In this document: positions 1 through 12,500 of the stretch, piece after piece | How the letters are laid out: each line of letters begins with the position of its first letter | Position numbering within the stretch: position 1 is the first letter of the stretch | DNA from: Dromaius novaehollandiae | Lineage: Eukaryota > Chordata > Aves > Casuariiformes > Dromaiidae | Assembly (NCBI RefSeq): GCF_036370855.1 | Contig: NC_088106.1 | Coordinates: 28,980,001-29,044,000 of the forward strand | DNA: 64,000 nt | Direction of reading: 5' to 3' | The notes under the pieces: generated by a model | Database searches by the model: none | What the model was told of the DNA's origin: nothing | The model's input: the letters and a program-made list of their open reading frames with translations, nothing else | Position numbers and translations under genes: made by a program

Positions 1-684
1 TGAGATGATGCTAACAATGTCTCCTGTAGCTTGTCCTTGCATGTGAGGCAAAACATTTGCCGTGAAGTGTTTTTCTTTGGATTAGCTCGTCGTGTTGACC
101 TGCTAGAAGGCATGAGCTGGGTTTGGGATCACTCTGCCCTAAAAGCAGCGAACCTCCGTTTGTGCGAAGGCTCAGAGGAGCAGCTGGGAGCTGCTTAACC
201 TTAAAAAGGAGGTGGCGATTCTGCCAGGCTCGGGGGAATGCCGCCTCTAAAAAAGGCACCATTCAAGCAGACTGGTGTGAGATGAAGTCTCAACTGGTTT
301 GGTGGGCTGAGGTTGAAGCCCCTCTGCAATGGCGTATATGGAGAGAGACGAAAGATCCTGAAGTGGTGGATCAGAAGCGAGAGCAGGAACAGCTCATGAC
401 ACAGCCTAGCGAGGACGTAATGCCAAACTGAAGGAGCGATGCGCCGAGGGTTGCTCAGGTCCCGGCTCTTCATGGGTCGTGGTGGGCTGTGCCTTCGTCC
501 CAACACACATCTGGTGCTTCAGAACAGGATGACACTTGCTCGACTGGAGAGCCTTCCACGTTCCTCGTAACTCTCTCCTTGGGTGAAATAGCGGTTGCAT
601 GTTCCTGGGAATATGCATCCTTCCTGGAAAAGGATGTTGCTATTCTGAACTCCCCGGGGAGGAGGAGGAGGAAATCTGGTGCTC

Positions 685-830
685 AGAGAGGCTGTGGAAT
701 CACCATCCATGGAGATTTTCAAAACTTGGCTGGACGAGGTCCTCAGCAAGCTGCTCTCACTTTGAAGCCGCCCTACCTTTGAGCAGGGGGTTGGATTAGA
801 GACCTAAAGAGGTCCCTTCCCACCTGAGTG
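685..830 (+). mobile_element. CR1 LINE 3'-end fragment
   Basis: The text gaggctgtggaatcacc, ggagattttcaaaactt, and then cagggggttggattagagac followed by ggtcccttccc is the typical 3' end of a chicken-type CR1 element. The piece is 5' truncated and non-coding. Confidence 0.8.
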
Positions 831-1750
831 CCGGTACTAGTCTGGACTGTACTGAGCGCTCTTTTCCTTGGAGATGCAACAGCAGGTTAAAGTCTCACAG
901 AAACAATCGCCAAGTTATTCTGAAACAAGGTTTTAAATTATTGGCAAACTGGGCATGCCAGTTGCTGCTGCTGCTTGTGGATTTTAAAGCTAGCAGCACA
1001 TTGAAGTAATATGAAGGATGAGATGGTGGCAAAACTATTTCAGCCTAGAATGTGTTCAGGTTCTTCTTGCTCCTTTGAGGAGGTTTTTGTCTTCAGAGAG
1101 ATTTAAGATTGGATCAAGCTAAGTGTGAAAGGCCATCACAGACTGGGTACTAAAGAAGAGGTGAGATGCTTTGCCTAGGACCTTTCCGGGTAAGAAGTGG
1201 ACAGTGCTAGCTACACTTGGTGGTTGTGTGACTTCTATGCTGTGTTCATTTCTGCAATCGTTTCCTAGTTTCTTCTGTCTTTGAATCTTAGCGGAATCAT
1301 CCCCAATAAAGCTTTTCCCCTGGGGGTTATAGCGATGCTGGAGATGTAATTCAGACCTCAGTGCCTGAGGCCTCATGGCTGGGAGGAACGCAGTTACTGC
1401 GCTCATAAAAATGCAAGGCAATGTGGTGAACCTGGGACGGGCTCCAGCAGGGCTCCACGTGTGCCTCGCTCTTTTTTTCATGCATATCCTGGTGTTGAAC
1501 TGAACTTTTGTGCTTGGTGCATTCAAAGGGGCATTGAACTGCTTATCTCAGTTTCGGTAGCGTTCCCTGCTTATATCTTTTATTATGGAAAGAAATTTAA
1601 CTGAAAGTGCCTTTGCTGAGAACTTGGAGCATCCAGAAGTTTCCCAGATACCTGAAAAGCCAGGCTCCTGCGCTGTGTATAGGCATCTGGAGAAAACAGA
1701 GGCTTGGTTCAAGGAAAACAGAATAGCTCTCTAAGCCCCATGTATCTGAA

Positions 1751-1768
1751 CACCCCCCCCCCCCCGCC
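1751..1768 (+). repeat. Poly-C tract
   Basis: A run of C interrupted once by G in the 3' flank of PPP2R3A. Simple-sequence DNA with no assigned role. Confidence 0.8.
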
Positions 1769-3179
1769 CTTTCAGATTTTGATCCTGATGAGAAAATTTC
1801 TAACTCAACAAGGCAGCAATATGTCCTACCCGGGCACAGGGAGGCAGGCAGGACCCTTCAAAGGCTCCTAGAAAAGCTGAAATATTGATCAGCCAATTAC
1901 TTGGTTGGTTGTACACTAGGACCATTTAGAATAGGCATCGATGTGCCCTTGTGCTAGCGGCTGTATGTACAATGTGTGCCACGCTAATAGCACGTGTATA
2001 TATAAAAAATGGGATATTAAATGGATGGGGTCTGCGTGGAGACCCGATGCTCGCACCGGCAGTGCGGTGCTCTCTCAGGCCTCCTGGCAAGGTTTCACGC
2101 AGGCACGGTCTGCGGAGCCACGCTTTGAGACTCCTGCGGTGAGTTAAACAGGAAAAGCAGTGTGTGAATACCACATATTTGGACACAGGTGGAAAAAAGA
2201 ACAATTTGGCAGCTGAAGCCTGTCCCACGCTGGAGAAGGTAAGTACCATATCTATCTGTATAGCTGTGATGGGTAAAATTGAGGACTGGTTAAAAGAAAA
2301 AAAGTGTTATAATCACCTCTGTGTTGAATCGCAAACTGAAGCTACTGGCTGTACCGGAGGAACAGCGCCAGCAGCAGCTCATGTGCTGTTCCTGGAGACA
2401 CTGGTTGCAAGTCCATGGGGAAAGTCAGGTTAATTCTGCACTTAAAGCAGGAATTTGTCAGGGAGTTATAGTGTTTCCTCTCTGAAATTAGGGCCAATTT
2501 CATAGGTGGAAAATAAGTTTTCAGCACTATACCAGATGAATTCATTTACCGGTTAAAGGATTCCTCTGTTAAAACCTTACTACAGTGGGCCAGGGTTTGT
2601 TTTTCCCTCCCCCTCCTGATCTCAGCTTAGTCTTGGCTTGCAGAAGGCCACAGATCAGTGACAGAGGAGCTGGGAGGAGCACGGGGAACGGACAGAACGG
2701 GTGCATGCGAAACGCAGCAGTTTGAGGGCGCCTCCTGAGCACGGCGCATCTGTTTCCTTGCAAATGTGCAAGGGAAGACTTAAAGACTTGCCTGATTGGT
2801 ATTTATAAAGGAGATCTTCTCATGCACAGGAGAATATACAGATACACTACCTTCATCTTAAATCCTCAGAGAAACAGTACATCGTGCAGTACTGGAAAAT
2901 GCATTTAGCAGCCATTGAAGATCTTGTTGTGTAAAGCACAAAAAGGGACTTCACTTTCCCCATGCACAGGGATGGTGTCTTGGTTTCCAGAAAAAAAGGT
3001 GAAACTAATAAAAATGAGAACTTCATTGTGACTTTTGTTTTAAAAGACTTCCAGACTTTCATTTAAATCAAGTTAATTTGGCAGCTCTTATTTCACTACT
3101 AGTATAAAGCTAAAGGGTCACAATGCCACTGAACCGGATACAAATTACCACTGTAGATGTTGCATGCAGTTATGGTTAA

Positions 3180-3470
3180 TAATTAGATGCTGGCATTTAT
3201 TGCACATACAGGGACATAACAGAACTTGTATGGAAAGGAAACAAGGTGCAACCACCATTTTTAATGAGCGTGCACAATAACACATTGTAAAAAGCCTTTT
3301 ATAGAAATTACCTTATTGCAGTTACACAGGAAGAGAAAAAGGATTCTCAAATTACAGTGTACAAAATAAAGCACATTGCTCCAATGAGGGATTTAAGACA
3401 AATCCCTTAAGTGTCTTAGGACTGACTGCTATCCAGTTTGACAGATACTGATTACATGTCTTCCGTTTCT
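3180..3470 (-). other. PPP2R3A: PPP2R3A proximal 3' UTR
   Basis: This stretch follows the TAG stop on the minus strand and runs to just past the AATAAA candidate at 3196-3201. It contains no open frame of interest. An ATTAAA-like variant also lies at 3260-3265. The true 3' end is not known from sequence; another AATAAA on the same strand at 1579-1584 would allow a UTR near 1.9 kb. Confidence 0.5.
3196..3201 (-). terminator. Candidate polyadenylation signal AATAAA for PPP2R3A
   Basis: The plus strand reads tttatt, which is AATAAA in the gene's orientation, about 270 bases after the stop codon. The downstream sequence is only weakly GU-rich, so use of this site is likely but unproven. Confidence 0.45.
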
Positions 3471-3567
3471 CTATGCTGAGAGATCTGAGATAACTAGTTT
3501 GTCTGACTTGTCTCCAGTTTCAGAGGGAGATAAGACTTCATCTGCGTCATAGTCTTCTTCAAATGAT
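3471..3567 (-). CDS. PPP2R3A: PPP2R3A terminal coding exon 14 with stop codon
   Basis: The last 97 coding bases encode the acidic tail [20 protein letters not shown], then [11 protein letters not shown] and TAG at 3473-3471. The acceptor is atcgttgcag before 3567. It aligns with human FEDYETDEPASPSEFGNKSN, then diverges and stops about ten residues earlier. Frame closure (2 + 97 = 99 bases) supports the assignment. A 4.55-kb intron separates it from exon 13. Confidence 0.92.
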
Positions 3568-6500
3568 CTGCAACGATAGAAGGTACATCTTTAAAAGCCA
3601 TATTTACTTTGGTGAGAGCATTTGCAGGTACGTTATTTCAGTGGCTACTAAAGCATGAGGGTAAAATTCAGTAACATGCAAGATGTTAAACTCGAGGATT
3701 TTTATAAGGCATTTTAACAGACTAGCAGTAATCAGTCTGCTGACAGCTGACATGGCTTTGCAGTCCTACCCATCCTCATCAGCAAGTTCTGAAACAACTT
3801 TTAAGTGATGTTCAGCATTATAAAATCTGAACACAGTTGCAGTAAGGCTATTGTAAGATACTGACAATTGTTAATATTTCAGCATAGCAGTAAAGTTGCC
3901 CAGCCACAGCCTCAGGTCCTGCTGGAGTTTTGGCTTGCTCAGAAACACCTTGACTCTAAAACTTCTTCTAGCTTAGGATATGCTTTGACCTCCACCGAAG
4001 GACAACTGTGATCATGCTATCATGTTCTCCCCTCATTTGGTTTGAAGTTTAATATCAAGGTCTTAGCGTTTACAGCCCAGGGAGGTTTGACTGTGAGCTC
4101 CTGCCTCCAGCCAGATGCAGCAGTCAGGCTGCTTGGGTTCTGGGCTCTGCAGCAGCGGATATCACTTCAGGGCTCTCATCCCATTCACAGGCCTCAGAAA
4201 TTATGTTTTTAGTTCTTGACTTTTCACCTCTGTCTCTGCACCCTACAGGTTAGTCTCTCAGGGCTTCCAAGAAATTCACGTTTCCTTTTGTAGCAGGTCT
4301 TCAAAGGGCAAGCACGGGAATAGCTGCAACTTGTTCAATGAAAATGTGCTGCAGAAGAACTCCTTTGATGCCCCAGTGTGCATGGTGCCAAGAAAGAATT
4401 GTGTCTATCGCTTCTTTTGCTCTTCTTCCTCTGCTGACCCATATGCAGACACCAGAAATCTTTGGGAGTTGCTGGTACCTGCCAGTCTGTCCCCAGTTCC
4501 CCTTTGGCCAATATATCCTGCTGAAGAGAGGATTCTGTGCAATAATCTCATGATCCTTATTCAAAGAGGAGGAAAAACAGCATAGAGAACATTTTCATCT
4601 TCTCAACCATAAGGGAAAGCACCTGCTTGGTGCTTCTCCCACCTTCTGGATCCTTACACAAGTGAGAGAAGGGACACAATGGTCTAGATCCCATGCCAAT
4701 AATTGGGAGTAATTATCCACATTTCTCTTCTGATCGCACATTCAAGGATGCCAAAAAGTTCTCAGTATGCAGACTTTCTGCTCCAGCAGTAGCTGTGGGC
4801 AGTCCACATGGCCCTGCCTCCCTTTGCTCCCCACCTGGGTATGTGCTGTGCATCCTCCTACGTGCCTCAGTTTCCCTAAGCTCTCCTTGGTGTAAGATGA
4901 CACAGCTGAGGAAAACTTTTTTCCATGTGAATATTGTTTTTAAGTATGCTCCTTTGATGATCCTTTTCCCTTCAATTTTACCAACTTTTGTTCAACTTTT
5001 CTTCTTTTCTTCTATGCCTGGAACGTGAGCCTCTTTCTAGTACTGTTTGTATTCACGTTCAGACAGGGCCTGCACCGGGCAGTATCAGTCCATTTCTACA
5101 GCCCTTGGTGCTCCAGTATATGTTTTTATTTCTTTCCTTCTGCACCACTTGCCTCAGAACTGAACCTTCTCATGTTTTCTTCAAAAGGGGCCTCCCATTG
5201 TTTCATCTTTTCCCATGAGTTACTTCTTCACTCTGTTCTTTTTTGCTCTGTGAGGCTCAACAGTGCCTACATTTTTCAGCCTGGAAACAGTGCTGTCCAC
5301 CATTAAGACTAGGAACCATCCAAGGGATGATCTCCATGAGAGTTTCAAAGTTTCACAGTCCCATAAATACACATGTGGGCTCATGCAGATTACAAAAAAA
5401 AAATCAACAAGACTCAACCATGGCAAATCTGGCTTGTTCAGGCAAGGCCAATGACTCCAGCAAACTTTTTGCATACGTGTTTTCTGTCACCTTCACTGGG
5501 TGGTTCAATGACAGCACTCCTCCCCGCTGGTCTATTCCTTATGCTGCTGGGTTCATGACTGCAAGCAACTGAACCATCAACCAACTTGAGGAAACCAACA
5601 AAAAAAGAGCTAATTTGCCTAAGGCAGTATCATTTGACCCTGCATCTTTAGCCCCCCTCCCCCCTTTTCCCCCACCTATCCACCTCTGAGCAGGATTGCT
5701 CCATAGTGCTCCCTTGCTCCTGGTCTGCTCAGACCAAGGGGATTCTTTCCTGCTTTGAGCTTCACCTACCGGCAGCTGATAAAAGATGGCCTATTTCTCC
5801 TTATTTGCTATCCTGTGGAGAAAGATCCCTTCCCCTGAAAGCAACTGTGGCCTCCATGTACACCAGCTGGGAGAATTCAGTGTCTGGGACAAGGAACAAA
5901 GTAGTGCCTGCTTCTGCCAGGAGGGCCATAGCCTGGACTGCAAGAAAGGATTTCTGCAAAAACAATGCTTATATTTGCATTAAGCGTCTACCTGTGTCCG
6001 TCAGCTTCAACTGTTGTTTCTACCTTCAGGCAATGATGTGCACATGGATTCACCAGGGAATGGTCTCTCCATTGAAACGCACACACAGATGTCTGAGGCA
6101 GAACATGGCTGAGGACAGCTCAGATCCTCTTAGGCTTCCAGTGACACATGATACTCCTTTTTCTTGAGCAACAAGACACCTTCCTTTTAGTGAGAGCCTC
6201 CCTAAACTAGTCTTCAGATCATACTGGCCTTGTGTTTTCCACCACAGGTGCTAGGCAAGTCATAGTCTCAACCACAGCAGTATTTACAAATCACTGAAGC
6301 TCCCACTTAGGATCAGAAAAAACACTGCAAGATTTTCCTGCCTTACAAAGTTATGGGGACAGTGTCTGACCAGTCCCAGCAACACCACAGTGTCCTTGAA
6401 ATCACCCTGAGTATCCAGTACTTCTCAGTAAGATTCCTCTTTCAGGAGTGATGGTCTCCCAAGGGCAGCTCTGCAGACAGCCAGATACAGACTCATCTCA

Positions 6501-9500
6501 ACGCTTCAGCTGACTCAGCCAAAAGAAATCTTCCAGCCCCTTTCAGCACTCGTAAATCCTCTCCCTGTTTCTGTCCCCACTCCCTGTTTCTGTCATCCTC
6601 AAAGGGCAGCAGAAATCATGCGTATGTAAGAACTCAATCCCTCCTTCTGGCATATTTGTCTGGGCATCCAGCTCTTTGTTTTTCTTTTTTCCTTTCTTTT
6701 TTCCTGCCTGGTCTGTTGCTATGCTCCACAAATGAGATCTTATCCTGCTGTCATGACTACAGAGCTTTTCAGGAGCTCTTAAAAGCAAGCATCAAGGTTG
6801 CTGTAGTTCTCTGTACAGGAAGACACAGAGCTGTTTCACACACACCTCAAAAATTTGGCATCACCTACCACTTTTTTTTTCAGGTTTTTGTAAAACTGGT
6901 GCTGTAACGGTCCTGCAAAGCTTTTACGGCAAACTCCTGTTTCTGTTCTGTGCTGAGGACAGAGGCACTGCAGTGTGGCTGCAGGGAATAGAGCATTTTT
7001 TTTTTAACCTTCCATCCTGTGATATCTTCTTCTATTGTTAGGGCCACAAAAAAGCAAGGCAGCTCAAAGGAGGTGAGGGAACATCCCATAGCTGTTTGGA
7101 TGCACAGGGAGAGGGGAAAACACAGCTCTTGACAGCTTGGCACCTCTCTGGCTAGTTGGTAGGTGCTGCTGTAATTAGAGTGATTTCCAGTGGAGAGTTC
7201 TGAAAATTATGCAATCTTCTGAGGACTTTTCCTTCAATGAGTCTACAAATGCTGTTCAAGAACTGATGAAGTCCTGAATTATGTGAATATTTACATGGTC
7301 TAAACATGCAGTAATTCCTTGGCTGTTCCTTATAGCACCCACAAAAAGTCTTCCAGAGAAGTAATCTCAAGAAGATACTACCACAGCCATAAGTCTAAAG
7401 GATAATTATAGCAAGAATCCATTAGGAGCCTCTATGGGAAGCCTGGGCACACAGAGAAGTCCTGGAATAACTGTTCTACATAATTAATGTAAGGTCAGCT
7501 GGAGTGTCTGTCCACAATTTTATAGAAGGCTGCAAAAATGAGCGTAGCTATCACAGAAAGCAATAGTTTTAAATAAAAAGTCTAAACAAACTTAGTCAAT
7601 GAATTAAAACTTTAAACACAGCTTATGAAGAACACAAAGTTTGGCAGAATGTAAAATTATTTGACTAAAGGAAAGCTTGAGTATGTGGCTCAGCTAAGCT
7701 AAGCACCGTAAATGTAACAGAGCATACAGCTTCAGGTCCCTGATAGTGGGACATGATCAATATTTGGCCAGGACTAGCAGAAGTCATTTGTCCTCTTTTG
7801 TTGTATGGTTGTAAAAGAAAAGGCTTTGTCCTTTTTCCCCAGATGTCTACATTTCTTCTGCGTGTGTAGCTTATTCACGTGGCTGCCCACCAAGAATTCA
7901 GGATGTCCCAAGCGCTTTGTGACAAATACACCAATACCGCCCTTTGGAGCAACTGTTCTGGGCTTCAGCGTGCCCCAGTGTTGACCGTCCAAATGAGACA
8001 TCCGTGAATCCACCACCTCTGTCAGGAGGAGCGTGCTGGGTGCCCACTTCACCCCTGTCTTTTAAGCCTCAGCTGGAGTCAGTTAGTGGTTCCCCAGTGC
8101 GGCGCCCCGTCCACACTTACCCTTCTTGTAACTGTTCGTTTCCAGACTCCTCAGCCACAAGGATCTCGTACTCTTCAGCAGCGTACCTGTCCCAGTCAGA
8201 GGGTTCGGGGCCATCATTTTCAATGTCCTAAAGAGATCAAACAGTCAAGCACATCAAGCCCATACCTCTGTACAAATATTACAATAGGACTGGATGTTGT
8301 ACAAGTGTTTGCACACGTGAAACTTGAATTCTTGAAATAGTAAGCAACTGCACAGAAACAGCTAGTCAAAAATTGTCTTAATTAAAATAGTTTCAAATAA
8401 TTGTGAATTTTTTCAACAGCTGCACATAGGTGACTAAGAAAAAAATACATCCCTTGTTCTACAAAGCTCAGTGTGTCACCTGAGCTGCCAGCAAACCTAG
8501 CCCCCCTTAGTAACAGCACGTTTTCTCTGATCTGGCTCAGCATGCTCTGCATCTGTGCCCTTTCTAATTGGTTAAAGGACTTAATGATTTATTTAATCAT
8601 TAATAGTAATTGATCTTTTGAGCAACTCTAACAGATTGCTAAGTTTGGGGCAGTTTGAGAGAAGGTTACCAAATAACATCTGTATAAACAGTTGACCCTC
8701 AGCAATGATCAAAAGATGGGAGAGATGCAATTAGCCCCCAAGCCCCACCTGACTGCTCTTACGATCATTCAGTGAAAGAAAAAGGGGGAGAGGGGGATTT
8801 TTCTGGATTATGAGGTATATTTAAGCCTAGAATTATGAACAGATCAAGAAGAACAACCACAAAGTTCCTCTTACAGGTTATGTGGGAACAGCTGGGAGGA
8901 AACCAGAGTTGGTTTTTGGTATCCCCACCACTTTACTGTAGTTGACCAAAGTAAGAGGCCCCTGGGGGATAGTTATTATGCTGTAGTCACATCTGGCTGT
9001 CTGAGGCCCTGTGGTTTCACCGGGTGTGCAAGGGGAGCCAGAGGTGAGGTACTTCACACTGACAAAACTCCACTCTCAGAAGACCCTGCTGCTAGTGGTG
9101 AGCGACAACTGGAAAATACAAGAGCCAGAACCTGCACTTGTATTTTCTCTGCGTGGGGAGAGAGGATGGTGAATCAAAGCACAGCCAGGCTGACAACCAG
9201 GAACAATCTGCAAGAGCCAAACCTTCCACCTCCTCTACCACCAGCGTGGCACAATCACAGAGTTGGTATCTCTGCCTCGGCCCCTGTGTCGTAAAGGGGT
9301 TCTGCCTCCTCTTGGGTTCTGTCCATGCTACTGGAGAACTGCTGCTATTGTTTCCCCTGGTAAGGATCAGAATCCAACCCAGAGGCTTAATAAATCTTCA
9401 GATATAGCCTACTTATTTATGACCACAGCTGTGTGGGAGACAGGAAGAAGCAAACAGGATCTGAAGTTTTGAATCTCACAGCTCCTTTCTAAAATGAGTG

Positions 9501-12500
9501 AAGTAGATTCCCTGCTACTGCAGGTGAGCCCCCGCCTTGGCCTGCTGAATCAGTGTAACTCTGCAGGCTGAGAAAGTTCATTCTCTCTAGAATCTCATAC
9601 TGCACTGTCAGTACTGGTGCTATAGGGTCATTTAAGGCAACCGAATCATAGAATTACGGAATAATTTGGATTGGAAGGGACCCAGGAGGTCTCCAATCCC
9701 ACCTTCTGCTCACAGTAGGGTCAGCTATGAGGACAGAACAGGGTGCTCAGGGCTTTGTCCAGTTGGGTCTTGCAAACTTCCAAGGACAGAAGCTGCGCAA
9801 CCTCTCTAGGCAATTGGTGGCAGTGCTTGACTGTCCTATTTGTGAAAAAGTTTTTCCTTATATCCAGGGGGATTTTCCCTATATCCAGTTGCATTCCAAG
9901 GATGGGTTTGAGAAGGCCTGTGTTTAGACATACAAGTGCTTTATACCTTTTGCACTGCAAAGGGATCCCTCTGCTCATTGTCCAGATACTTCTCTAAATT
10001 GAAGAAGGTGTTGTAGAATACATGAGCCATTCTGCACCTCTTCAGGTCTCGCAAGGTTACTCTTCCTGCAGAAACAACATGTTATTTTTTTCCTGAGTTC
10101 TTAATTAGCAGGAGACTGGAACGGTTCCCTATCGTTCTCATTAAAGTCATAATTAAACAATGTTGCAAAATTTCTTCCCAGGTCAATCGAGGATTTTAAA
10201 ATTACCCAATAAATGTGCATGAGTATTATTCGTAAACCTTGCATACATATGGATGAAGCCCGGAACAAATGTGAAAGAACATGAGCAGGGAGAGAACAGT
10301 TTCACAATCTAGACTGTCAGCGTGTCCCATGGCAATTTCAGCTCTGTGATTCTACAAGGTTCTGCCTATAGATGGACGGGCTCCACAGCAACAGTACTTT
10401 CTCAAGCCACCATAGACAGGAGAAGGAGGAAACTCCCAGGAAACAGGACTTACCATCCCTCTCTGGCTTAACAAGGTCAAGCATCTGACACAGCAAGTCA
10501 TGAAATGGCAGTGGTTCTATGCCCATCACTTCCATCCGCTCACACTGCTCCTCATAGAAGTACTCCAGTTCATACATGGAGAGCACCCCATCCCCATCCA
10601 GGTCCATGCACCGAAACCAGTATTCAATACTAGGAAAAAGAAACAGAACTAGTGAAACAGAACTAGTGAAACAGAACTAGTGAAACAGAACTAGTGAAAC
10701 AGAACTAGTGAAAGTACAGGGGCTGCACCAGAGACTCTACGCAGTAATTGCAACGCTCCCCTTGCCCCATCCTAGCATTTTCTTCTGCCCAAAGGCCACC
10801 CTTTGGGAAGGATGAGGGCACAGACCAATGCTCAAGGTACCTACTGTGAAGGCTCTTCCAGATGGCCTGTGAGTACAGGCATGCTGATGACCTGTTTCAC
10901 CAGGTATGTGGAGCAAGTGCCCACTATTAGCTGTGCTGCAGCTCAGCTGGCTCAGAGGTTTTGGTCTCCCTGTTTGATACAGCAGCAAAGCTAGCCAAAC
11001 GCAACCAACCCTGAAGCCAGATCATTGCCTGTCCCTGAGTGACCCTGGCAAGTGACAAAGCAGGCATGGTAAAAACTTATTTCCTCTGTTCCTTTTATAT
11101 AAAACAGAATGCTTTCACGGAGTTAGACTCTATGTCCCCCCTTCACCTCTGGGTAGTCTAAGCCTGGCTATGAGTTATTCTCATCTTTACTCATCACATT
11201 CCCTGTCCTAATGCTCCTATGCAGCCCTAGTGTAGTAGTGTAGTTCACCTCTGCACAACAGTCGCCTGCTGGCCATATAAACCACACGTGTGGGCAGGTT
11301 TTGCTAAATGACACTGGGTAAGATTTACCTACAAACCCTTCTTAGCACTTGCTACATGCATGAAGGGAACGTGCCTATTTGCTGAAAAACTCTTGTGGGT
11401 TTACCCAGGAGATGATGCTCCAGGAGCCAACGTCTCTTACAGTGTCACTGCTTACCTAAGGGAGGCAAGGACTGCAGCCCCTGCTTTTACCACCACGGGC
11501 ACCCAGTGACACACGCCTGCCCTCGCAGCGCGGTGGAGCAGGTGGCCATGAAGCTGCAGCCGTCTGAGCTGAACTCTGCTCCGAGAAGCAGGGGCTCAGG
11601 GCTGGCAGATGGTATCTGTCGCTGCCCCTGCACAAAGGGCCAAGGACTGCCGTCGCAAGAGGGGAGACCAAACAAATTCAGTTTTTCTTACAAACCACTA
11701 CTGCTCTCCAAGCCCTTCCCCACAGGAAGATGGGCACCGGGTAACTGAAGTGACTGATTACTACCAAGATATTTAACGTTTAAAAAAAACAAAACAAAAC
11801 TCCTTTTAAGCAATTTTTCCTCAAGAAAGGCAAATGATTGGACCAAAAGTTGACAGTAAGTTGCTTTCTTCCAAACAATGACTGAAATCCAAGCTGCCGT
11901 CTGTTGTGGAAAGCAGTAAGTCACAGAAGTTTCTGTAAGCTTATCTCCACCCTTTTACTAGGACACACTAGAATCGGTCAGACCTTGTAGCACTCCTTTT
12001 GTCTTCCTCCGAAATCAGCAGCCACACAAAATCGGCATAGCTCATCCGGCCTTCCTTCTGGACTTCATTTCCTCTGAAACAAAGAAAACAGGCTCCTAAA
12101 TACTCAGAATGTTACCAAACACATTTTAAAAAGCCCCAAATCACTGCTGAGAGAAAAACGGGACATCTTTACCCATTTGGCCTGTTCTCCCTGCCCTCTG
12201 CAGCACCAGTCCTCATGGCCTCCCCTGCAGGCACTGCATTTGCTGCCCTGCTGTCACTGCAGAGCTGAGACTCGTCTACCATGTCGCATCCCCCAAGCAG
12301 TCCTGGAGTGTTTTATTTGTCAGCCTTCCAGCTAGCACTGTGCTGCTGGGGGGCACGCGCACACGGTGCCTGCATGTTCCCACCTGCCATGCCCAGCTTC
12401 TTCTACAGCGAGGTCTGTAAGCGAAGATCCTATGGGATTTTTTCATTTGCTTTCTTAAGATACCTGGACGTCCCACTCCATATTCAGGCAGCTCCAGCTA

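Larger units (their letters stand above)
1..3179. other. 3' flank of PPP2R3A; no gene seen
   Basis: Beyond the polyadenylation candidate the sequence holds one CR1 fragment (685-830) and a poly-C tract. Open frames of up to 135 codons occur on both strands but lack recognisable domains or matching splice sites. A minus-strand AATAAA at 1579-1584 could serve a longer PPP2R3A transcript. Confidence 0.6.

Noticed and set aside
1119-2249. Minus-strand frames of 107-135 codons downstream of PPP2R3A
   Set aside because: No domain, no homology recognised and no splice structure; treated as chance frames in the 3' flank.
4301-4564. Minus-strand frame with a faint resemblance to a retroviral integrase segment
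   Set aside because: Only a few scattered residues fit, no catalytic acidic triad is present, and no neighbouring polymerase or LTR was found. A translated search against endogenous retrovirus polymerases would decide; no hit would confirm rejection.
5706-6167. 153-codon plus-strand open frame in PPP2R3A intron 13
   Set aside because: No recognisable family, no start context or splice partner, and intronic on the opposite strand. Length is within chance expectation for 64 kb.
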